Shown: piece after piece, positions 17,751-26,311 of the stretch | Layout: the number at the start of each line of letters is the position of its first letter | How positions within the stretch are numbered: the first letter of the stretch is position 1 | Assembly: GCF_051846935.1 (NCBI RefSeq) | Contig: NZ_JBPYCS010000007.1 | Span: 62,001-126,000 of the forward strand | Direction: 5' to 3' | DNA from: JBPYCR01 sp051846935 | Lineage (GTDB): Bacteria > Bacillota > Bacilli > Bacillales > Amphibacillaceae | Length of the DNA stretch: 64,000 nucleotides | Notes under the pieces: generated by a model | Database searches by the model: none | Told to the model about the DNA's origin: nothing | The model's input: only the letters and a program-made list of their open reading frames with translations | Program-made: the position numbers and the translations under genes

Positions 17751-18128
17751 ATGGATCTAATTATTTTTGCGATATCAATTACGTTTGGCGCACTTGTGTT
17801 AAAAAAGATACTTCCACCACGTGGTGTGGAACAGCTTACGGTAGATGAACTACGCCCGATGTTAAAAAGCAATACGAACGACGAGTACCAATTTATTGAC
17901 GTTCGCACGGTGCGAGAGTATGAAAAACTTCACATATACGGATTTAAAAACATCCCTTTACACGAATTAAAGAGTAAATTAAACACACTTTCAAAAGAGA
18001 AACAGATAGTTGTTATCTGTCAAACAGGCATGCGTGGGAATGAAGCATGTAAAAGATTGAAGCGCCGTGGGTTTACAAAACTCGCAAATGTAAGAGGTGG
18101 GGTCAGCACGTGGGAGCCGCATCATTAA
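17751..18128 (+). CDS. Membrane-anchored rhodanese-like sulfurtransferase (YqhL-like)
   Basis: A 125-residue protein with an N-terminal helix (DLIIFAISITFGALVL) anchoring a single rhodanese domain from about residue 30. Hallmarks are FIDVRTVREYEKLHIYG near the start of the domain and the active-site loop CQTGMRG, whose Cys would carry persulfide sulfur. It matches the YqhL-type proteins of Bacillus. I start at ATG 17751 because GAGGGAGG precedes it at eight bases; the longer frame from 17631 lacks a ribosome binding site. Confidence 0.88.
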   Translation: MDLIIFAISITFGALVLKKILPPRGVEQLTVDELRPMLKSNTNDEYQFIDVRTVREYEKLHIYGFKNIPLHELKSKLNTLSKEKQIVVICQTGMRGNEACKRLKRRGFTKLANVRGGVSTWEPHH

Positions 18129-18494
18129 GCGGACTTGAATATTAGCAGTAATTTAGGATCTGTTAGAAGGTGTCTGTTTTATACCGGTTTTTCACAACTA
18201 TCTTTATAAAGCGGTGCGACAGGGGGCATGTCGCGCCGCAGTACAAATCTTTACTTTCCTTTTTGGTGCGTTAACGAGAAGTGTCTACATTTAAAGTTAA
18301 TTAAGCGAATATTCGCTAAATTACATGTATACGATACATAAAAGGTGTTGAAAAATTACATTGAGTAAATTAATGCGACAGCAGCTTCGTGCATTTTTTA
18401 GACTGGACGCTCGATGACATTTCTAAAAAGCGACCCACACAGTATAGAAGCGGCCACATGTGGCGTGTAATCTATTTTAGAAAGGGGAATTGTA
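18129..18494. other. Intergenic region with a strong GC hairpin
   Basis: No gene is seen in this 366-base gap. A hairpin at 18211-18239 pairs GCGGTGCGACA with TGTCGCGCCGC (11 bp, one G-U) around a 7-base loop. It could end transcription from the rhodanese gene, although the T-rich stretch begins several bases later than usual. Confidence 0.5.
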
Positions 18495-19442
18495 TTGATC
18501 TCATTAAATGATATACAACAATCGAGAGAAGCGATACGTAATATCGTAAAAGTTACGCCAATATTTACCTCAGAGCAACTGTCTCAAACGTGTGGGAATG
18601 AACTGTTTTTAAAGGGAGAGCATTTGCAAAAAACAGGATCCTTCAAAATACGCGGTGCAACAAATAAAGTATTGCGTGCGGTAAAGGAGGGCACGAAGCA
18701 TGTAACTGCTGCTTCTTCTGGAAACCATGGGCAAGCTGTTGCTTATATTGCAATGCGGCTAGGTGTTGAGGCGACAATAGTTATACCAGAAAATGCAGCT
18801 GCTTGTAAAGTGAATGCCATTAAAGCATACAATGCACAGATTGAAATGTGTGGCACAACTTCAGCTGAGCGAATCCCTAGAGCAAAGGCGCTGGCGAAGG
18901 AGAGGCAAGGTCTGTTTATCCCACCGTATGATGATCCGTTAATAATTGCAGGTCAAGGTACAGTAGGACTGGAAATTATGGATCAAATAGTGGACGCGGA
19001 TGCCATCGTAGTACCTGTCGGTGGTGGCGGGTTGCTTTCCGGTATTTTAACTGCCGTAAAAGAAACACGTCCAGAAATTAAGGTAATTGGTGTGGAGCCT
19101 GAAATGGCAAAGGATACGTATTTATCGTTACATAAAGGTACGATTACTCCTATATCAAATACGGAGACAATTGCGGATGGATTACGTACGACGCAGCCTG
19201 GCGACTTGACCTTTCCTATTTTACAAAAGTATTTGGATGACTTAGTTTTAGTTAGTGAGGATGAAATTCGTTCGGCACTTAGCTATGTTATGGAGCGGCT
19301 AAAGCAAGTAATCGAACCGTCCAGTGCAGTAACAATTGCTGCGGCAATGCACCAAAAGCTTAATCTAGCTGATCAAAGGGTGGTTGCTGTAATTTCGGGA
19401 GGAAACGTAGATATGAACCAACTATCTACTGTTCTTCTATAA
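18495..19442 (+). CDS. Threonine/serine dehydratase, catabolic type
   Basis: PLP-dependent fold type II deaminase that converts threonine to 2-oxobutanoate or serine to pyruvate. It has 315 residues and lacks the C-terminal ACT/regulatory domain of biosynthetic IlvA, matching the catabolic or serine-racemase-like group. The cofactor Lys is in KTGSFKIRGATNK (about residue 55), the phosphate-binding glycine loop is VPVGGGGLLSGI, and ASSGNHGQAVA contacts the substrate. The start is TTG at 18495, preceded by AAAGGGGA at suitable spacing. Confidence 0.88.
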   Translation: MISLNDIQQSREAIRNIVKVTPIFTSEQLSQTCGNELFLKGEHLQKTGSFKIRGATNKVLRAVKEGTKHVTAASSGNHGQAVAYIAMRLGVEATIVIPENAAACKVNAIKAYNAQIEMCGTTSAERIPRAKALAKERQGLFIPPYDDPLIIAGQGTVGLEIMDQIVDADAIVVPVGGGGLLSGILTAVKETRPEIKVIGVEPEMAKDTYLSLHKGTITPISNTETIADGLRTTQPGDLTFPILQKYLDDLVLVSEDEIRSALSYVMERLKQVIEPSSAVTIAAAMHQKLNLADQRVVAVISGGNVDMNQLSTVLL

Positions 19443-19605
19443 AACTAGAGAAAAAGAAGGCTCTTTTTTTATAGTTAAGAAGGATAGGGATGTACTAGAA
19501 TAGAAAAGCCTATATTCGCCTTATTGGTGGAATATGGGTTTTTTATCTTTTGAAAAGTGGAATCATCAAATGAAGAATATTTTAATGATATGGAGGGTAG
19601 TACAG

Positions 19606-20070
19606 GTGGATGTGACGTATTCGTTAACAGAGAAAGGACTAGAAAAGCTTACCGATGAACTGGATTATTTGCAAACAATTAAGCAGAAGGATGTGGAGGC
19701 ACGTGTTAAAAGAGCCCGAAGCTTTTGCAATTTTTCGTCCGACCCGACGTATTCAAGTGCAGTAGAGGAACTAACGCGCGTAACCGAACGTATAAATACA
19801 ATTGAGCATATGCTTCAGCATGCAAGAACAATTGAAAAATCAACTAGTGAAGTTGTAACGCTAGGTTCCTTCGTTCGGATAACAAATATTCCAAAAGGCG
19901 AAAGCGTTGTATATCAGCTTGTGAATCGTGTTGAGTCTGACCCATCGGAAGGAAAAATAACTTTACAGTCGCCAATGGCAAAAGCACTACTTGGGCATCG
20001 GAAGGGCGATGAAGTTTGTGTTCAAACGCCACGTGGGAATAGGCAGGTGCGGATTATGGATATTTTCTAA
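19606..20070 (+). CDS. GreA/GreB-family RNA polymerase secondary-channel protein, altered tip
   Basis: A 154-residue protein with both Gre domains: an N-terminal coiled coil (about 1-75) and a C-terminal FKBP-like domain (about 80-154, including ITLQSPMAKALLGHRKGD). Classical GreA carries two catalytic acidic residues at the coiled-coil tip (GDLKEN; Asp41 and Glu44 in E. coli). By alignment these are Asn and Ser here (CNFSSD). The protein should bind the RNA polymerase secondary channel but may not stimulate transcript cleavage, like the Gfh regulators. The start is GTG 19606, eight bases after GGAGGG. Confidence 0.85.
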   Translation: MDVTYSLTEKGLEKLTDELDYLQTIKQKDVEARVKRARSFCNFSSDPTYSSAVEELTRVTERINTIEHMLQHARTIEKSTSEVVTLGSFVRITNIPKGESVVYQLVNRVESDPSEGKITLQSPMAKALLGHRKGDEVCVQTPRGNRQVRIMDIF

Positions 20071-20198
20071 ATAACCGCTAAAAAAGACGGAAATGAGTTA
20101 TAGAACTTATTGGAAGAAATATTTGGACCATAGACTAAAAAACTTTAATGCATGCCTCAACTTAATTTGTGCGGTCATTCGCTTACCCTCCTATTTTT

Positions 20199-20482
20199 CT
20201 AGAATTGATTAGCAATTCCAATTGTAATTCCGTCAATTAATGATAACAAGAAATAAAATACTTCCTCCTGCTTCAAAGCCTAATGCGATGTCACTTCGAT
20301 ACAAGCACTTTCTCTCCCAATCCTTTCACACCGACCATTGATGCAATAAGAACCATCGCTCGCGCCAGCACAGTTGTTTGGTTTACTCTAGTAAAGCTTG
20401 TGGAAGCAGTAGGGTTTCCCAATTTGAGGAACCGAATGAGCGCGGATTCTACCAATTCAATCCCCATAAGTGTTGCCCTAAA
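20199..20482 (-). pseudogene. Decayed glycine betaine ABC-transporter permease (OpuAB/ProW-like)
   Basis: Reading the minus strand in three frames recovers consecutive family blocks: GIELVESA, then VNQTT followed by AMVLIASMVGVKGLGEKVL, then DIALGFEAGGSILFLVII, then IDGITIGIANQF and a stop. The blocks match the C-terminal third of ProW/OpuAB permeases, but each change of frame marks an indel. Downstream on the same strand, GGAGGG and an ATG (20178) start a frame that stops after 23 codons, perhaps the remnant of the next gene of the operon. The rest of 20071-20198 shows nothing else. Confidence 0.8.
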
Positions 20483-20669
20483 TATCTACTAAACGGGATG
20501 GGAAAATATGTTTTAAATTCTCGTTTGTTAGTTTAATAAGATGATTATTAAGGTTGTAGATGTTAAACGTACCTTCTACAATCTTGGCATAGGTATAATT
20601 TAATTTGAATAAAATCAAATTGTATATTAATCATTCGTAAAAAAGGTAAATAAATTTTTACAATGGGTA

Positions 20670-20698
20670 TAGACAACGTATCGAATATCATGTAAAAT
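20670..20698 (+). promoter_or_regulatory. Sigma-A promoter of the SIS/ribokinase/TRAP operon
   Basis: The -35 box is TAGACA (20670-20675) and the -10 box TAAAAT (20693-20698), with a 17-base spacer. Transcription would start at about 20705, exactly where the palindromic operator begins. Confidence 0.7.
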
Positions 20699-20703
20699 TC
20701 TAG

Positions 20704-20727
20704 GTAAACGTTTACGTAAACGTTTAC
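20704..20727. promoter_or_regulatory. Tandem palindromic LacI-type operator
   Basis: Two directly abutting copies of the 12-bp palindrome GTAAACGTTTAC, with a central CG as in LacI/GalR operators. The full 24 bp is itself a palindrome. It covers the predicted transcription start and ends about 19 bases before the first start codon, ideal for repression. The obvious ligand-controlled candidate is the LacI-family protein encoded at the end of the operon (26312-27301). Confidence 0.8.
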
Positions 20728-20745
20728 AGGTAGGAGGGAATCTTA

Positions 20746-21339
20746 TTGAGTAATCAAGATTACATAAAGGGTGTTATTCGAAGTGAGGCAGAGGCAATTC
20801 TTCAGCTTGCCGATCAAGTTGGCCCAAGCTTTGATGCGGCGGTCCAGCTAATAGAAGGTAGCAGCGGTAAAGTTGTTATTACTGGCGTAGGTAAATCGGG
20901 GCATATTGGAAAGAAAATTGCTGCAACACTTGCAAGCACTGGAACACCAGCCTTTTTTGTTCATTCTACAGAAGGTGTTCATGGGGATTTAGGAATGATT
21001 GAACCAAATGATATCGTTATTCTTATTTCTAACAGTGGGGAAACAGCCGAAGTATTGAGCCTATTGCCAAGCCTAAAAACGATAGGTGCGCGCTGTATCT
21101 CAATTACAAAAGATAGCACATCTACATTGGCGACAGCTAGTGAAGTCGCATTGACGTACGCTTATAATAAAGAGGCAGATCATCTAGGATTAGCACCAAC
21201 AACGAGCTCAACTTTAACGCTCGTAATTGGAGATGCTCTTGCTTGTGCTTTATCAAAAAATAAAGGGTTTCAAAAAGAGGATTTCCATGTATATCATCCT
21301 GGGGGAAGCTTGGGGAAACAATTAGAGAAGAATGAATGA
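20746..21339 (+). CDS. SIS-domain sugar-phosphate isomerase (KpsF/GutQ-like, no CBS domains)
   Basis: A 197-residue sugar isomerase (SIS) domain protein. The phosphate-binding motif VVITGVGKSGHIGKKIAAT is near residues 45-63, the region HSTEGVHGDLGMI carries the conserved His and Glu, and ISNSGETAEVL is the second SIS motif. This is the KpsF/GutQ arabinose-5-phosphate isomerase pattern, but the tandem CBS domains of those enzymes (about 320 residues) are missing. The likely reaction is aldose/ketose phosphate isomerisation; the substrate is unknown. The start is TTG 20746 after GTAGGAGGG. It is the first gene of a seven-gene unit under a LacI-type operator. Confidence 0.88.
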   Translation: MSNQDYIKGVIRSEAEAILQLADQVGPSFDAAVQLIEGSSGKVVITGVGKSGHIGKKIAATLASTGTPAFFVHSTEGVHGDLGMIEPNDIVILISNSGETAEVLSLLPSLKTIGARCISITKDSTSTLATASEVALTYAYNKEADHLGLAPTTSSTLTLVIGDALACALSKNKGFQKEDFHVYHPGGSLGKQLEKNE

Positions 21340-21348
21340 GGAGATGGA

Positions 21349-22293
21349 ATGCAACAAGTTAATCGTAATACTCAACCGAACATATTAGTAATTGGCAGCT
21401 TTATGATGGACTTAATTGTTCGTACGAATCGTTTTCCAAATGTCGGTGAAACGATTATAGGGGATAGCTTTAATCGATTCCCAGGTGGAAAAGGGGCGAA
21501 TCAAGCAGTAGCCGCAGCACGTCTTGGTGCCCAGGTTACAATGGCTGGAAAGCTCGGTGACGATGAGTTTGGAAATGAGTTTGAGCAAACGCTGCAGAAG
21601 CACGGAATTAATATTGATTATGTCGTACGTGATACTAAGTATGCAACTGGGATTGGTTCTATAAGCTTAGACGCTAGTGGAGACAATAAAATTGTTGTCG
21701 TACCAGGTGCAAACATGAAATACAGTATTGACGACCTTAAAAAGCTTGAATTAATTATTGATGATATCGACATGATGATACTTCAGCTGGAAATGGATTT
21801 ACAAGTAATTGAAGCGGCTGTAATGCTTGCTAAAGATAAGAATATTCCAGTCATTTTAAACCCAGCACCAGCTACCGAATTAAGTCCTAATATATTGAAG
21901 CATGTAACCTATTTAACTCCAAATGAAACCGAAGCGGAATTGCTGACGGGCATCCCAATTCATAATTTAAAGGATGCTGAGAAAGCAGGAAAAAAACTGC
22001 TTGAATTAGGAGTTAACCATGTGATTATTACACTTGGCGAAAAAGGTGCAGCCGTTGTAAGTGCTTCTGGTGTGCTGCATATACCTGGTTTCCCAGCACA
22101 AGTAGTGGATACCGTAGCAGCAGGAGACACTTTTAACGGAGCGCTTGCAGTGCAGTTGGCCTGTGGAGAATCGATTGACGCGTCGGTGAAGTTCGCCAAT
22201 GCTGCCGGAGCTTTAGCAGTAACGAAAGAAGGAGCGATTCCTTCTATACCAAGTTTAACCGATGTACATCAGCTTATGAAGAAGCCTGTATAA
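21349..22293 (+). CDS. Ribokinase/PfkB-family carbohydrate kinase
   Basis: ATP-dependent sugar kinase of 314 residues. The N-terminal PfkB signature GGKGANQAVAAARLG is near residues 46-60, the anion hole and catalytic Asp lie in DTVAAGDTFNGALA (about 250-263), and NPAPATELS and TPNETEAELL are ribokinase-like. Ribokinase phosphorylates ribose at O5, but the operon (SIS isomerase, TRAP uptake of an acid, aldolase) suggests a sugar acid or a keto-deoxy sugar as the real substrate. It begins nine bases after the isomerase stop. Confidence 0.9.
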   Translation: MQQVNRNTQPNILVIGSFMMDLIVRTNRFPNVGETIIGDSFNRFPGGKGANQAVAAARLGAQVTMAGKLGDDEFGNEFEQTLQKHGINIDYVVRDTKYATGIGSISLDASGDNKIVVVPGANMKYSIDDLKKLELIIDDIDMMILQLEMDLQVIEAAVMLAKDKNIPVILNPAPATELSPNILKHVTYLTPNETEAELLTGIPIHNLKDAEKAGKKLLELGVNHVIITLGEKGAAVVSASGVLHIPGFPAQVVDTVAAGDTFNGALAVQLACGESIDASVKFANAAGALAVTKEGAIPSIPSLTDVHQLMKKPV

Positions 22294-22313
22294 GCCGATG
22301 GTAAGAATTTTAC

Positions 22314-22334
22314 AATAAAGCGAAAAGCTTTATT
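22314..22334 (+). other. Small hairpin before dctP of the second TRAP set
   Basis: AATAAAGC / GCTTTATT, a perfect 8-bp stem with a 5-base loop, between the kinase stop and dctP. It may mark an RNA processing or stability site. Confidence 0.35.
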
Positions 22335-22368
22335 AAATAAAATGTATAAATTTGAGAGGGGAAAAGTT

Positions 22369-23427
22369 ATGAAAAAGAGAAATTGGTTTTTATTTATGGT
22401 AATTCTAGTTGCAAGTCTCGTCTTAGCAGCATGTGGAGGCGACAAGGACGCAGATGAAGGTACTGATTCAGATTCTGCTTCAGAGAGCGAAGGTACGGAC
22501 AAAACATTTGAACTAAACTTTTCAACAGCTAGTGTACCAAATGATGCACATACAGAAGGCTTGTATACGCTAAAAGAATCCATTGAGGAAAAAACAGATG
22601 GTCAGGTTACTGTGAACGTTCACCATTCAGGATCCTTGTACAATCAGGATAACGAAGCGCAGGCTTTAATGAGAGGTAATTTAGAAATGGCGTATGTTTC
22701 TGCACCATGGGTAGCTGAAAACATCCCATCCATGTCTATGTTTACTTCTGGGTACTTATTTAAAGATTACGATCATATGACAAAAGTATTCAACGGCGAA
22801 ATTGGCGATGAAGTGTTTGAACAAATCGTAGACGAGCTTGGTATTAGACCACTTGGAGCTTTCTACCTAGGCTCTAGACAATTAAACTACCGTGATATTG
22901 GTAAAGAAATAACTAAACCAGAAGATCTTGAAGGTGTAACACTTCGTATGCCTAATACAGAGTCTTGGTTGTTCTTAGGAAAAGCACTTGGTGCCAATCC
23001 AACACCTGTTGACTTCTCAGAGCTGTATATGGCATTGAGCTCAGGAACAGTAGATGCACAAGACAACCCACTTCCAACTGTGCAAAATGCTAAATTTTAT
23101 GAAGTAGCTGAAAACATTACATTATCGTACCACGTAATTGATACTGTATGGCCGACAATTAATGAAGAAGTATGGCAAGAAATGGGACCTGAGCTACAGG
23201 AGAAAATGTATGAAGCTGTAGAAGATGCAAGAAATACTGTAGACACGATGAATATTGAATCCGAAGCAAGACTCGTTGAGTTTTTTGAAGCAGAAGGTGT
23301 AAATGTTGTTGAAGCAGATATTGACGCATTTATGAATCATGTACAAAAGCAGTATTTAGAAAATGAAGAAATGACGAGCACTTGGGATATGGATCTATAC
23401 GAAAAAATTCAAGAAATGGCCAACTAA
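22369..23427 (+). CDS. dctP: TRAP transporter solute-binding lipoprotein DctP, second set
   Basis: Substrate-binding lipoprotein of 352 residues. The signal peptide (KKRNWFLFMVILVASLVLAAC) ends at lipobox LAAC, so it is anchored to the outer face of the membrane. The mature part has the DctP fold, with VNVHHSGSLYNQDNEA early and LEGVTLRMPNTESWLFLG plus FSELYMALSSGTVDAQDNP around the conserved substrate helix. I use ATG 22369, preceded by GAGAGGGG, rather than the ATG at 22342. Operon context (kinase, isomerase, aldolase) suggests uptake of a sugar acid. Confidence 0.93.
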   Translation: MKKRNWFLFMVILVASLVLAACGGDKDADEGTDSDSASESEGTDKTFELNFSTASVPNDAHTEGLYTLKESIEEKTDGQVTVNVHHSGSLYNQDNEAQALMRGNLEMAYVSAPWVAENIPSMSMFTSGYLFKDYDHMTKVFNGEIGDEVFEQIVDELGIRPLGAFYLGSRQLNYRDIGKEITKPEDLEGVTLRMPNTESWLFLGKALGANPTPVDFSELYMALSSGTVDAQDNPLPTVQNAKFYEVAENITLSYHVIDTVWPTINEEVWQEMGPELQEKMYEAVEDARNTVDTMNIESEARLVEFFEAEGVNVVEADIDAFMNHVQKQYLENEEMTSTWDMDLYEKIQEMAN

Positions 23428-23442
23428 TTTATGAAACAATAT

Positions 23443-23470
23443 ACTTGACCCGACTTATGTGGGGTCAAGT
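23443..23470 (+). terminator. Hairpin between dctP and dctQ of the second TRAP set
   Basis: ACTTGACCC / GGGTCAAGT, a perfect 9-bp stem with a 10-base loop, followed by a short T-rich stretch just before the dctQ ribosome binding site. It is positioned to attenuate membrane-subunit expression relative to the binding protein. Confidence 0.6.
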
Positions 23471-23491
23471 ATTTGTTATAGAGGTGTTTCG

Positions 23492-24022
23492 ATGTCAACA
23501 TTAAAAAAATTTATATTGCTATTTAGGAACTTTGTAGAGGTATATGTGCCGATAATTGCATTTTTTATTATGTTTGTTGCGTTTGTTATTCAGGTGTTTA
23601 GTCGTTACGTATTAAACGCACCGTTAGCGTGGACGTATGAAATAACTGCGATTGGATTTGTGTGGACAATTGTTTTAGGTGCAATCTATGCTAGAAGAAC
23701 AGAGGATCATGTTGCTTTTACGTTTATTTATGACATGGTATCGGAAAAAATACAGCTTCTTTTTAGAGTAATTGGTAATGTAATGATTATTTGCCTTGTT
23801 TCAATAGCGATGTATCCGACATATGATTTTATCCAGTTTTCAAAAATATCGAAAACAACGACATTTAGCATTCCAATGAATATCGTATATTTTCCGTTTA
23901 TTCTTTTGTTCATTATGCTCATCCTGTATTCAGTAATTGATATCGTGATTGACATTAAGAAGTTTAAACAGCAACGTTCAACAGAAAACAATGTAAATGA
24001 AGCTACACGGGGAGGGCGTTAA
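23492..24022 (+). CDS. dctQ: TRAP transporter small permease DctQ, second set
   Basis: A 176-residue membrane subunit with four predicted helices. The family pattern AFVIQVFSRYVLNAPLAWTY leads into helix 2, and the loop RRTEDHVAF is typical. The start at ATG 23492 has GAGGTG upstream; the longer frame from 23459 begins inside the hairpin. It ends one base before dctM and pairs with it to form the sodium-driven channel. Confidence 0.92.
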   Translation: MSTLKKFILLFRNFVEVYVPIIAFFIMFVAFVIQVFSRYVLNAPLAWTYEITAIGFVWTIVLGAIYARRTEDHVAFTFIYDMVSEKIQLLFRVIGNVMIICLVSIAMYPTYDFIQFSKISKTTTFSIPMNIVYFPFILLFIMLILYSVIDIVIDIKKFKQQRSTENNVNEATRGGR

Positions 24023-24023
24023 C

Positions 24024-25310
24024 ATGGACTCGATATTGATTTTTACCATTCTTATCTTTGTCATTTCCTTTATCATTAGAGTTCCTGTTGCCATAGGCAT
24101 GATTCTAACTTCAATATTCTATTTTGTTATGAAAGGACAAGATATCGGAACGGTGTCAGATGTATTGTTGTCCAATTTGTTTTCGTCGTATACAATTCTG
24201 GTCGTTCCACTATTTATTTTTACTGCAGAAGTAATGAATTCTGGGTATGTTACTGACAAAATATTTACTTTCGCCAATGCGCTCGTAGGTAGATATAAAG
24301 GTGGCATGGGGCATGTTAACGTAGTTGCTTCCTCCGTGTTTTCAGGTATGTCTGGATCTGCTGTGGCAGATGCTTCTGGTTTAGGAAAAATGGAAATAGA
24401 GGCAATGCGTAAACAAGGATATGATGATGGATTTAGTGCTGCAATTACTTCAGCGTCCGCAACAATTGGACCACTATTTCCTCCAAGTATTCCACTCGTT
24501 ATTTATGCAATGCTCTCAGGTGCATCTGTTGGTGCTTTGTTCTTAGCTGGAATGGTACCAGCAATTCTGTTGGCAGTTGCTTTAATGTTATATATTGTAT
24601 ATATTGCTAGAAAACGAGACTATCCACGAGGACCGAAATATACACTCCGTTCTTTTCTAACATACTCTTTTCAAGCAATACCAGCTTTATTGACACCTGT
24701 TATTTTATTAATTGGTATTTATACAGGGATTATGACTCCGACAGAAGCAGGTGCTATTGCGGCGTTATACGCGCTCATTATTTCTATTTTTGTTTATCGT
24801 ACGATGGGCGTTAAGAAACTTAGCATTGTTTTTAAAAACACAGTCAAAACTACGGGAAACCTCGGATTAATTGTTGGAGCCGCGTATTGCTTTTCTTATA
24901 TCGTTGCATACGAGCAAATTCCTGCTTTAATTTCCGACTTTATGCTCGGTCTTACAGATAACCCGTACGTTATGCTATTAGTTATAAATATTTTCTTTTT
25001 AATTATGGGAATGTTCGTTGACACGATGGTAATGACATTAGTATTTATCCCAATGGTTCTTCCTTTTGTTGAAACGATGGGAATTGACCCGGTACATTTT
25101 GGTGTTATGATCGTATTAAATATGATGATTGGCTTATCAACACCGCCATTTGGTATGTTGCTGTTTATAACGTCTGGTATTTCGGGTACACCGTTGAATA
25201 AAATAATTAAAGAAATATGGCCGTTAATTCTAGTAATGCTTGTCGTGCTCGGATTAGTAACGTATATTCCAGAAATTTCATTGTTTTTACCGAATTTATT
25301 AGATATATAA
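24024..25310 (+). CDS. dctM: TRAP transporter large permease DctM, second set
   Basis: A 428-residue polytopic membrane protein. Family marks are FSGMSGSAVADASGLG, the re-entrant segment LFPPSIPLVIYAMLSGASVG, IMTPTEAGAIAALYAL and GLSTPPFGMLLFI. GGGAGGG stands before ATG 24024. It shares the overall layout of the first DctM in the window but differs at many positions, so the two transporters are separate systems and not a recent duplication. Confidence 0.95.
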   Translation: MDSILIFTILIFVISFIIRVPVAIGMILTSIFYFVMKGQDIGTVSDVLLSNLFSSYTILVVPLFIFTAEVMNSGYVTDKIFTFANALVGRYKGGMGHVNVVASSVFSGMSGSAVADASGLGKMEIEAMRKQGYDDGFSAAITSASATIGPLFPPSIPLVIYAMLSGASVGALFLAGMVPAILLAVALMLYIVYIARKRDYPRGPKYTLRSFLTYSFQAIPALLTPVILLIGIYTGIMTPTEAGAIAALYALIISIFVYRTMGVKKLSIVFKNTVKTTGNLGLIVGAAYCFSYIVAYEQIPALISDFMLGLTDNPYVMLLVINIFFLIMGMFVDTMVMTLVFIPMVLPFVETMGIDPVHFGVMIVLNMMIGLSTPPFGMLLFITSGISGTPLNKIIKEIWPLILVMLVVLGLVTYIPEISLFLPNLLDI

Positions 25311-25331
25311 CGAATGGAGGAGTAATGCATT

Positions 25332-26255
25332 ATGAATAAAACGATCGCCAATGGCGTATGGCCAACGATGATAACACCATTTACAAAAGATGGTTTGATC
25401 GATTATAAATCTTTGGACAATTTGATTGAGTGGTATATTGACAATGGGGTGCATGGTCTTTTTGCAGTTTGTCAATCGAGTGAAATGTTTCACCTTTCAC
25501 TAAGAGAGCGAATTGAGCTTGCTGAGTTTGTAACGAGAAAGGTAGATGGAAGAGTACCTGTCATTGCATCTGGAAATGTTTCGTTTGCTATTCAAGATCA
25601 AATCGATGAAATAAAGGCAATTGCTAATACAGGAGTAGACGCAGTTGTTTTATTAACGAATAAGCTTGCGCGAAGCGATGAGTCGGACGATGTATTTAAA
25701 GCGAATGTGGAAAAAATTCTAAGTGAAACCGACGGGATTACGCTTGGATTTTATGAATGTCCATTACCTTATAAGCGCTTATTATCTCCAGAATTACTTC
25801 AATGGTGTGCGGCTACGGATCGCTTTTCTTTCTTGAAGGATACGAGCTGTAATGTAAGAGATATCGAACAAAAGCTTGCTGCAGTTAACAATAGTAATTT
25901 GAAAATATTTAATGCAAATGCACCAACGTTATTAGATTCATTAAAGCTCGGTGCTCATGGATATAGTGGAATAATGTGCAACTTCCATCCCGATCTATAT
26001 GTACGTCTGTATGAAGATTGGGAAAACGCTCCAGAAAAAGCGAATAAATTGCAAAGCTTCCTAGGACTTGCATCAACGATTGAAAGACAGCTCTATCCAA
26101 TGAACTCCAAGTACTTTTTGAAGCTCGAAGGGATATTGGAAGATTATGCATGCAGAAATACGGACAAAGTCCAGTTTAATTCTGCATTGCAATTGGAAAT
26201 TAAGCAAATGTACGACGTTTCCAAGCAATATTCAAAAGAATACAAGATGAAATAG
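25332..26255 (+). CDS. Dihydrodipicolinate synthase-family aldolase/lyase
   Basis: A class I aldolase of the DapA/NanA superfamily with 307 residues. The N-terminal GVWPTMITPFTKDGLIDY is characteristic, and the Schiff-base Lys is in FSFLKDTSCN (about residue 168). A catalytic Tyr is in GFYECPLPYKR. Members split or condense pyruvate with an aldehyde, for example in sialic acid or keto-deoxy sugar acid breakdown. The position after a TRAP transporter, kinase and isomerase favours a catabolic role over lysine synthesis (inference). A strong GGAGGAG site precedes it. Confidence 0.9.
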   Translation: MNKTIANGVWPTMITPFTKDGLIDYKSLDNLIEWYIDNGVHGLFAVCQSSEMFHLSLRERIELAEFVTRKVDGRVPVIASGNVSFAIQDQIDEIKAIANTGVDAVVLLTNKLARSDESDDVFKANVEKILSETDGITLGFYECPLPYKRLLSPELLQWCAATDRFSFLKDTSCNVRDIEQKLAAVNNSNLKIFNANAPTLLDSLKLGAHGYSGIMCNFHPDLYVRLYEDWENAPEKANKLQSFLGLASTIERQLYPMNSKYFLKLEGILEDYACRNTDKVQFNSALQLEIKQMYDVSKQYSKEYKMK

Positions 26256-26311
26256 TACGAAATGCTTATAGGCATTTATATTTCATTGTGCTAGACATGG
26301 AGTGAGCTGTA

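Noticed and set aside
20283..20492. A + strand frame of 69 codons
   Set aside because: It is antisense to the decayed betaine permease, which explains the open frame; no ribosome binding site.
20704..20727. Catabolite-responsive element (CcpA site)
   Set aside because: The central GTAAACGTTTAC resembles cre-type sites, but the exact tandem duplication at the start site and the LacI gene in the operon fit a specific operator better. Additional CcpA binding cannot be excluded.
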